Below, one piece after another: positions 6,986-11,707 of a DNA stretch of 11,707 bases (within the stretch, counting starts at the first letter, position 1; the number at the start of each line of letters is the position of its first letter). This stretch comes from Candidatus Nanosyncoccus nanoralicus. Lineage in GTDB: Bacteria; Patescibacteriota; Saccharimonadia; Saccharimonadales; Saccharimonadaceae. The notes under the pieces are model-generated. The model made no database searches, had not been told where the DNA came from, and saw only the letters and a list, made by a program, of their open reading frames with translations. The DNA lies in NCBI RefSeq assembly GCF_004138405.1, contig NZ_PRLL01000010.1, positions 1-11,707 of the forward strand, in the 5' to 3' direction. The position numbers and the translations under genes are program-made.

Positions 6986-7915
6986 TTAGCGTCTTTGGCT
7001 TTTGCGATTACGTTTTAAGATCATAATCGCGAAGAAAGTAGCGACAAAGAAGATTGCGAGTGAGGTTGAGATAAAATCTGCACTTGTGAAGTTTGTGCCA
7101 GCGAAGACTGAGCCACCAGTTTCAGGAACGGAAGGAGTCTTCTTCGATGTATACTGAACCCAATATTTAGTATTTCTATCTAGAATATTACCGCCATTAT
7201 CATAAGCTGTGGTAACAATCTGATATTTTCCGTCCTTGAGGTTTAAGCCATCAAGTGGAACCGTCCATGGCGTTATACCGCCGTGACCACCCGTTGTATC
7301 TGGGGTTGGGATGGTAATTGGGTTTGGTAAGACTGGATTACCGTTTTCGTCATAGATCTGCACAGTAATATGATCGACGCGTGGACCATGTTCAATATTT
7401 ACTTTTGGATTATTGGTCGATGGATCGGTACCATTATCAGTGATCTTGACTGCACGGTAAGAGAAATTAATAACGTCTTCGGTGGAAGGAAGTCCATTTA
7501 CAGTAGTAATAATCTTATAATCTCCATAGCGTCCACCAGTAATCGCAGTAATATCCAACTCAGATTCGGATGTACCGTTTGTTGGGTTACCGTGAGGATC
7601 TGCGACGTTTTCTACTGGAACATTATAAGTTGTAGTAATACCATTTTCATCAGTATAGATAATCTTGGTTTCAAGTGTTCTAGCTGACGTGTAGTCTTTC
7701 TTGATTGTTATTTTATCTGTAGCAAAGGTATCACCATCTGATGGGAAACGAATAACCACAGACTCGCCCGAAGGTAGCACTGTTAATCTGACCGTAACAT
7801 TACTTGAAGAAGTAGTGGCGGCAAATGTAGGTGTTGATGGAAGAAGCGCTAAGCCAGCTAGAGCTAAGGTAGCAACGCTAAGAACTCCAATTATTCCTTT
7901 TCTTTTCATTTTCAC
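6986..7915 (-). CDS. Surface protein with two Ig-like domains and a VPETG sorting signal
   Basis: 309 residues, ATG at 7915. Signal peptide with cleavage near TFA|AT (residue 32). Two beta-rich segments follow, about 48-156 and 170-257, each ending in a 'GxYxIxTTxxxxG' strand pattern (RYGDYKIITTVNG, KDGKYQIVTTAYDNGG), which suggests duplicated Ig-like or macroglobulin-like domains. The tail is PSVPETGG (VPETG at 263-267), a spacer of about 15 residues, a membrane segment about 283-300, and KRNRKSQRR. This has the layout of an LPXTG-type sortase substrate with V in the first position. The spacer is longer than in classical Firmicutes signals. No sortase is encoded in this window, so covalent wall attachment is inferred only. 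The gene lies 80 bp after the second DUF916-like gene, no clear promoter is seen in between, and it is probably the last gene of that operon. In Firmicutes WxL loci, a small LPXTG protein fills the same place. Confidence 0.88.
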   Translation of the reverse strand: MKMKRKGIIGVLSVATLALAGLALLPSTPTFAATTSSSNVTVRLTVLPSGESVVIRFPSDGDTFATDKITIKKDYTSARTLETKIIYTDENGITTTYNVPVENVADPHGNPTNGTSESELDITAITGGRYGDYKIITTVNGLPSTEDVINFSYRAVKITDNGTDPSTNNPKVNIEHGPRVDHITVQIYDENGNPVLPNPITIPTPDTTGGHGGITPWTVPLDGLNLKDGKYQIVTTAYDNGGNILDRNTKYWVQYTSKKTPSVPETGGSVFAGTNFTSADFISTSLAIFFVATFFAIMILKRNRKSQRR

Positions 7916-7995
7916 ACTCGCTTTGTTTTATTATTTTTATTTTGAACGCTTTTGCGGATAACCGCTTGCCTTAGTCTCAGTATTCATCCTCGCGA

Positions 7996-8991
7996 CTAGA
8001 TGATAAGCTTTGACTTTTGGGCCTGTCGCTTTCTGAATAGGATTATAAACCAGGCAATTGTGATTGTCAATAGCATAAGCAGAATTACGATCATGAAGAC
8101 AGGAATAATTAGAACTATCTTTGTAGTACTTCTCGACTGATCCAGAGCATTCAGGGTTGAGGTAATGCGATAGATGCCAAATGCTGGAGTTTCCTCCCAA
8201 GTAAGCTCAATATTACGAGTGGTATCTGGTAGGACGTCATAGCCTTTGCTATCCTCATAAACGACGCCGCCAAAGATCTTTTCTACCTTAAACTTAAAGA
8301 TGGCATTAAAATCGGCGTTTCCTGAGTTTTTGACTGTGCCGTTAGTTTTAATCTTTCCTGACATATAGAAGCTATCCATATTATGATTCAAGATCTCGGC
8401 AGACTCTTTTGTTTCACCATTAGTGCGACCAAAGACACGTAAACCCAATCGGGATACGGTGCGGATGCCACCACTATTATCATCTTTAGGGATGGCCTCA
8501 ACGAAGACAATAGCATACTGACCGCCGCCAGGAATATCTGATGGGACGGTAATTTTATAAGTTACCTCTTTACGCTGACCCGCCTCTACGGAATATGTAG
8601 CTTCTTGACTATATTCGCCAGAGTCATTCTTAAAAGTAATCCAACGGCTAACCTGAGTATGCGCGTTTTGGTTTGAGAAACTTGGGCTATACTGTTCATT
8701 AACTACGGAGTAGGGATTAGCGTAAACCTTAAAGCTATATCCTTCAGAACCAGTATTGTCTACATTAAAAGTATATTCATTAACCTCGTTTGCGTTAAGA
8801 GTAACACGATTTTCAACAGGAGAAATCTGAATTCGCATAGCCGGCTTCTCCTCATCCGCATAAACTGGGGATGAGGAAGTAAGAACACCGAAGGCTGCGA
8901 AGCTAAAAAGTAACGGAAGAGCAAGAACGGCTTTTTCAATAAGCTGAAGTCGCCTTAATTTAGAGATGAGACTGATTCTTTCTAACATCAT
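7996..8991 (-). CDS. DUF916-like WxL-interacting membrane-anchored surface protein (second paralogue)
   Basis: 331 residues. The start is ATGATG at 8991/8988; AAGGA lies 3 or 6 nt upstream, so the second ATG is equally likely. Signal peptide with cleavage at VYA|DE (residue 45). First beta domain about 52-166, opening RIQISPVENRVTLNANE and closing VPSDIPGGGQYAIVFVEA (PGGGQY at 154-159). A second beta domain, about 178-288, contains VKNSGNADF and ends before a single membrane segment, 291-319, and a basic tail. This order (signal peptide, DUF916-type domain, second beta domain, C-terminal membrane anchor) is that of Firmicutes WxL-interacting proteins (DUF916 plus DUF3324). The DUF3324 match is weaker by eye. 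The gene sits 8 bp after its paralogue and is almost certainly cotranscribed with it. Expected role: membrane-held partner of the WxL-like proteins upstream. Confidence 0.85.
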   Translation of the reverse strand: MMLERISLISKLRRLQLIEKAVLALPLLFSFAAFGVLTSSSPVYADEEKPAMRIQISPVENRVTLNANEVNEYTFNVDNTGSEGYSFKVYANPYSVVNEQYSPSFSNQNAHTQVSRWITFKNDSGEYSQEATYSVEAGQRKEVTYKITVPSDIPGGGQYAIVFVEAIPKDDNSGGIRTVSRLGLRVFGRTNGETKESAEILNHNMDSFYMSGKIKTNGTVKNSGNADFNAIFKFKVEKIFGGVVYEDSKGYDVLPDTTRNIELTWEETPAFGIYRITSTLNALDQSRSTTKIVLIIPVFMIVILLMLLTITIAWFIILFRKRQAQKSKLII

Positions 8992-8999
8992 TAATCCTT

Positions 9000-9935
9000 T
9001 TACATTCGATGGGATTTTGTTTTATTTTCACGGTTTCTTGCTACGAGCCAGAAGATAACTGAAATAATGAAGAGAATAATCAATACAATTAGCCAAATTG
9101 GACAAACGATGACTAGTTTATGCTCAGTTTTAGTCTCAGAACCGTATTGAATAATTTGCTCAACATTAAAGATACCGATAGCTGGTGAATTTGCCCATAA
9201 TTCCTTGTGATAACGTTTGGTACCAGGCAAGGTATTCATGCTAGTTGGCTTCTCTTCGTTACTATAGACCTCTTCTTTAGAGAAGAATGGGAAAACCTTC
9301 AAGTGGACTTTTAATTCGGCATCCACGTTACCGCAGTTCTCTACACGGGTTTCGCCAAAGATAGGAGGATTGAAGAGGAAGGTTGGCAGTTTATTCTCTA
9401 GAATCTTAGTACAATGATTGATTTCGCCATTAACGTGAGAGTAGATAATCATACCAACACGAGAAATAGCCTGAATATTACCCTTATCGCTTTTATCCTT
9501 CTCGGTTTCAACCATGATAGCACCATACTGTCCGCCACCTGGAGCGTTAGCTGGGACCTTGATGGTATAGTTGATGGTTACCTCAGTATCAGATTCGAGA
9601 TGACCAGTCGTTTGGCTGAATGTAAACCAGCTGGCAATCTTCGTGGCATCTTTCTCTCCATCGAAGACTGGGTCATAGTTTTCACTTTTTACTTCATAAG
9701 CTGAAGCATAGACCTTAAAATCAAAAGCGCCGGAACCTACGTTCTGAACCTTGAAGCTACCTTCCCTAGTCTCACCTGGTTGCAACCCACCTAATTGTTG
9801 AGTCGAAGGAGATACCTGAAGGAAGATTTTTTGTCGCTCAGCTGCAAATGTCTGATTTGAAGAAATTAGCAGCAAAGATATGGAGAAGAATAGTATTGAA
9901 AAAATCTCCATAAAAATGTTTTGTCGTTTTGTCAT
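9000..9935 (-). CDS. DUF916-like WxL-interacting membrane-anchored surface protein (first paralogue)
   Basis: 311 residues. ATG at 9935 is preceded by a near-perfect AAGGAGG. Signal peptide cleaved near FAA|ER (residue 32). First beta domain about 36-145, with FLQVSPSTQQLGGLQPGE, FKVQNVGSGAFDFKVYAS and PGGGQY (132-137). Second domain about 155-272, with ISRVGMIIYSHVNGE and ENCGNVD. Membrane segment 274-298 and tail ARNRENKTKSHRM. It aligns along its whole length with the next gene (shared SFKVYA, TxxxVPxxxPGGGQYxxxxVE, xSRxGxxxxxxxNGE, NxGNxD). Unlike that paralogue it has cysteines C175 and C201 in the second domain, which could form a disulfide. Own promoter at 9960-9987. The family expectation is binding to peptidoglycan and to WxL proteins; here that is inferred. 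Confidence 0.87.
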   Translation of the reverse strand: MTKRQNIFMEIFSILFFSISLLLISSNQTFAAERQKIFLQVSPSTQQLGGLQPGETREGSFKVQNVGSGAFDFKVYASAYEVKSENYDPVFDGEKDATKIASWFTFSQTTGHLESDTEVTINYTIKVPANAPGGGQYGAIMVETEKDKSDKGNIQAISRVGMIIYSHVNGEINHCTKILENKLPTFLFNPPIFGETRVENCGNVDAELKVHLKVFPFFSKEEVYSNEEKPTSMNTLPGTKRYHKELWANSPAIGIFNVEQIIQYGSETKTEHKLVIVCPIWLIVLIILFIISVIFWLVARNRENKTKSHRM

Positions 9936-9959
9936 TAACCTCCTTTTTATCTATATATT

Positions 9960-9987
9960 ATTATACACAAGCAGGATTAATTTACAA
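9960..9987 (-). promoter_or_regulatory. Promoter of the DUF916-like operon
   Basis: On the minus strand: TTGTAA, 16-nt spacer, TATAAT. It starts immediately after the T-run of the upstream gene's terminator and gives a leader of about 18 nt before the AAGGAGG site and ATG at 9935. Confidence 0.65.
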
Positions 9988-9988
9988 G

Positions 9989-10019
9989 AAAAAACCACCC
10001 TGGTTTAGAGTGGTTTTTA
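9989..10019 (-). terminator. Terminator of the second WxL-like gene
   Basis: On the minus strand: AAAACCAC, loop of about 11 nt, GTGGTTTT, continuing into a T-run. It lies about 20 bp after the TAA at 10039. Confidence 0.75.
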
Positions 10020-10038
10020 AAGTCTTTTGCAGTGCTAA

Positions 10039-10584
10039 TTATAGAGCAGTTGCGGTGTAAATGATGACGTCTTGGTATGTACCTTGTGCCTGTGCGGCTG
10101 AGGTTGCAACGCCGTAGGTCATATCAATATCTTCTTGAATACCAACATGGGCAGTATTTGGATTGGTTTTTACTGTCTGATCGGTTGCAGAGATAGCGAC
10201 CTTATTAAGGTCACCACCGGATAAGTTCCATCCAGCTGTACCGGCGGTTAAGTTACCAGCAAGAGCTGGGATGGTTTCGGTAGTATCATTTGAAGTCATA
10301 GCAGTGGTTGAGTCTACATCTTTTACGGTAAGTTTGTAACCATTTTTATTGTTGGTAGCTACAGTAAGTTTAGTTTTAAGACCAGTAGTATTGACGTTGT
10401 TTGGGTTCATAGTAACTTCAGTAGAAAGGCTGTCGGCTGATAGAGCAATAACTGAAGCAACATTAACCTTAACTGTAATATTCTTAGTATCTGTAGCAGC
10501 TGCATAGGTTGCAATTGGCATTGCAGCGACACCTAATGCTGTGGCGATACCGAGAGTAGCTACGATACGATTGATCTTGGACAT
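10039..10584 (-). CDS. Small secreted WxL-like protein (second paralogue)
   Basis: 181 residues, ATG at 10584 with AAGGAG 6-7 nt upstream. Signal peptide cleaved near TYA|AA (residue 28). The mature part is one beta-rich domain: KNITVKVNVASVIALS, then ATNNKNGYKLTVKD, a W-N-L motif (W119-L121), and a closing MTYGVATSAAQAQGTYQDVIIYTATAL. The pattern fits the WxL domain class in its W-x-L and in the final GTY..(V/I)I.YTA strand, but the second W-x-L near the C-terminus that defines the Firmicutes family is absent, so I call it WxL-like. No membrane segment or sorting signal follows the signal peptide. It is a clear paralogue of the next upstream gene (same MSKxxxIVATLG start). A strong own promoter and terminator suggest high expression as a single gene. 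Confidence 0.85.
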   Translation of the reverse strand: MSKINRIVATLGIATALGVAAMPIATYAAATDTKNITVKVNVASVIALSADSLSTEVTMNPNNVNTTGLKTKLTVATNNKNGYKLTVKDVDSTTAMTSNDTTETIPALAGNLTAGTAGWNLSGGDLNKVAISATDQTVKTNPNTAHVGIQEDIDMTYGVATSAAQAQGTYQDVIIYTATAL

Positions 10585-10629
10585 AATAGTCTCCTTATTT
10601 TTTATTTTATAATGACCTTTTATGTGTTA

Positions 10630-10659
10630 ATTATAGCTTAAGCTTAATCAGGGTGTCAA
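10630..10659 (-). promoter_or_regulatory. Consensus promoter of the second WxL-like gene
   Basis: On the minus strand: TTGACA, 18-nt spacer, TATAAT. Both hexamers are perfect sigma-70-type consensus. The predicted leader is about 39 nt. Confidence 0.85.
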
Positions 10660-10690
10660 TAACGTTTATGGACTATTTAGACGTAAGTAA

Positions 10691-10732
10691 TCCACAGGCT
10701 TTCAATATTTAGGCTAAATATCATTTTGTGGA
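10691..10732. promoter_or_regulatory. Nested dyad (operator-like) upstream of the WxL-like promoter
   Basis: Perfect inverted repeat ATATTTAG-G-CTAAATAT at 10705-10721, enclosed by an outer arm pair TCCACA (10691-10696) and TGTGGA (10727-10732). It lies about 46 bp upstream of the -35 at 10659, between that promoter and the preceding gene's terminator. The position fits an activator site; it could also be an mRNA or DNA cruciform. No regulator is encoded nearby. Confidence 0.5.
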
Positions 10733-10736
10733 GTCG

Positions 10737-10765
10737 TAAAAAATAGCCGCATTTAGCGGCTATTT
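10737..10765 (-). terminator. Terminator of the first WxL-like gene
   Basis: On the minus strand: perfect 10-bp stem AAATAGCCGC / GCGGCTATTT with a 5-nt loop, followed by T. It is the strongest terminator in the window and lies about 20 bp after the TAA at 10784. Confidence 0.9.
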
Positions 10766-10783
10766 CTATCAGGTTAAACTCAA

Positions 10784-11365
10784 TTATTTGACAGCAGCAG
10801 TGTAAACAATTGTATCTTCATATGTACCAGGAAGCTGTGAAGCACCGGTAGAGATGTTGTAGGTAACATTTACGTCAGTATTGATTGGGGCGCTTGATTC
10901 TGCAACCTTGAGAGCAGTTTCGTTGCTTTTAACCATAGCGGTATCAGTAGCAAGAAGACCGCCCTTGATGCTCCATTGGCCTTGACCAGCAACAGCACCT
11001 TGAGTACCAGCAGCGATAACGTCAGTACCAGCAACAGTACCAGTGTGACCAGTAACGGTCATGTTAGTGTCTGTGTCTTGGTCTTTGACGGTAAGAGTCA
11101 TACCAGTTGCTTTGTTAGTAGCGTATGAAACAGTGGAAGTTGCGTTCTTAGTCTGGTTTGGAGCAGCGTTACCAGCGTTTGCATCGTTGCTGTCAACAGC
11201 GATAGCTACAGCATCACCAACCGTAAGCTGAACCTTAACGTTAGCTGACTTTGGAGTTCCATCTACTAGAGGGATTGGAGCTGCAAATGATGCTAGTGGA
11301 AGTGAAGCAATACCAAGACCAGTGATAACACCGAGGGTAGCTACGATTTTAGAATACTTTGACAT
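10784..11365 (-). CDS. Small secreted WxL-like protein (first paralogue)
   Basis: 193 residues, ATG at 11365 with AAAGGA about 6 nt upstream. Signal peptide cleaved near SFA|AP (residue 28). Mature part: SANVKVQLTVGDAVAIAV, an Asn/Ala-rich loop, YATNKATGMTLTVKD, a W-S-I (W131-I133, in the place of W-N-L in the paralogue), and VTYNISTGASQLPGTYEDTIVYTAAVK. One compact beta domain, no cysteine, no anchor. The base composition looks richer in G and C than in the neighbours and the codons repetitive, in line with high expression, though I have not counted this. It probably shares its role with the 10039-10584 protein: a secreted surface subunit kept at the envelope by partner proteins. It could also be a self-assembling surface layer or fibre subunit; the sequence does not decide. 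Confidence 0.85.
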   Translation of the reverse strand: MSKYSKIVATLGVITGLGIASLPLASFAAPIPLVDGTPKSANVKVQLTVGDAVAIAVDSNDANAGNAAPNQTKNATSTVSYATNKATGMTLTVKDQDTDTNMTVTGHTGTVAGTDVIAAGTQGAVAGQGQWSIKGGLLATDTAMVKSNETALKVAESSAPINTDVNVTYNISTGASQLPGTYEDTIVYTAAVK

Positions 11366-11438
11366 ATTTTTTCCTTTTCTTTTGTGTTTGTTATTTTGTA
11401 TTGTTTAACCTGATTTTGTATGACCTCAAGTTGTTTTA

Positions 11439-11467
11439 AGTATATTAAACAAAAGCTTTATGGTCAA
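11439..11467 (-). promoter_or_regulatory. Promoter of the first WxL-like gene
   Basis: On the minus strand: TTGACC, 17-nt spacer, TATACT. Five of six matches in each hexamer. The predicted leader is about 67 nt. Between 11468 and 11570 I see nothing beyond AT-rich spacer and a run of seven C at about 11535. Confidence 0.75.
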
Positions 11468-11570
11468 TAGATTTTTGTAATAATATTTATGTTTTATTGC
11501 TAAGTTTTACACAGTCTCATGCATTTAGTTTACGCCCCCCCTGTTAGAGGAGTTTTATATAAATATAGGA

Positions 11571-11598
11571 TTGATTCATGGATATTTTGTGATATAAT
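11571..11598 (+). promoter_or_regulatory. Promoter of tRNA-Leu
   Basis: TTGATT, 16-nt spacer ending in TGA, then TATAAT. An extended -10 promoter with the predicted start within a few bases of the tRNA 5' end. Confidence 0.8.
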
Positions 11599-11606
11599 TC
11601 AGGTAT

Positions 11607-11691
11607 GCACCTGTGGTGAAATTGGTATACACGCTACCTTGAGGTGGTAGTGCCTTCGGGTGTGCTAGTTCGAGTCTAGTCAGGTGCACCA
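11607..11691 (+). tRNA. tRNA-Leu (anticodon GAG)
   Basis: 85 nt with encoded CCA. Acceptor GCACCTG / CAGGTGC, anticodon stem CTACC / GGTAG with loop TTGAGGT (anticodon GAG, reading CUC and CUU), a long class II variable arm TGCCTTCGGGTG, T-arm CTAG-TTCGAGT-CTAG, discriminator A. It is the only plus-strand gene in the window. Confidence 0.96.
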
Positions 11692-11707
11692 TATAAAATT
11701 AACTCCT

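Noticed and set aside
7937..8200. 87-residue minus-strand open frame overlapping the end of the second DUF916-like gene
   Set aside because: Shadow frame. The overlapping gene has a signal peptide, domains and a membrane anchor, while this product has none and no ribosome site.
10688..10696. Possible DnaA box (TAATCCACA)
   Set aside because: Single site with one mismatch, no cluster of further boxes and no replication gene nearby. Kept only as part of the nested dyad.
6811..11691. tRNA genes as ends of an integrated element
   Set aside because: No integrase, no transposase and no repeat of either tRNA 3' end elsewhere in the window.
1..11707. Alternative genetic code with UGA as Gly or Trp
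   Set aside because: The lack of TGA stops among eight genes made me check. The long frames contain no in-frame TGA and tryptophan is encoded by TGG, so the standard code is sufficient.

Overview
The window looks like a piece of a small, AT-leaning genome of Candidatus Saccharibacteria (TM7) or a close Patescibacteria relative. This is an inference. It rests on the protein style (short secreted proteins ending in 'GTY..(T/V)I.YTA', a VPETG-type sorting signal followed by a membrane segment and KRNRK, and DUF285/BspA-like surface proteins), on well-formed Shine-Dalgarno sites, and on bacterial tRNAs with an encoded CCA. All protein genes lie on the minus strand, so transcription runs from high to low coordinates. 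All eight visible stops are TAA or TAG. I see no in-frame TGA in the long genes, which fits the standard genetic code.

Right-hand block (about 6986-11467): a set of envelope genes. In transcription order these are two small secreted WxL-like proteins (10784-11365 and 10039-10584), each with its own strong promoter and terminator; two paralogous DUF916-like proteins with a signal peptide and a C-terminal membrane anchor (9000-9935 and 7996-8991, 8 bp apart); and a two-domain surface protein with a VPETG sorting signal (6986-7915). In Firmicutes, WxL proteins, DUF916/DUF3324 WxL-interacting proteins and small LPXTG proteins are encoded together as Csc-type surface complexes. This block has the same cast.

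Middle: a tRNA-Val(GAC) with its own promoter and terminator, then a DUF308/HdeD-like membrane protein (6113-6739).

Left-hand block (1-5975): three consecutive paralogous giant surface proteins. Each has a signal peptide, an N-terminal beta-rich domain that resembles the small WxL-like proteins, a linker, a DUF285 leucine-rich repeat array (about 15, 5 and 13 units), and a C-terminal cap. The leftmost runs off the window edge and lacks its last residues. Each has its own extended -10 promoter.

Right edge: tRNA-Leu(GAG) on the plus strand with an extended -10 promoter.

Proposed joint role (inference): the small WxL-like proteins and the WxL-like N-domains of the repeat proteins are displayed at the cell surface, held by the membrane-anchored DUF916-like proteins and the sortase-type protein. 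The DUF285 arrays would be the exposed binding surface, possibly toward a host bacterium or an animal mucosa.
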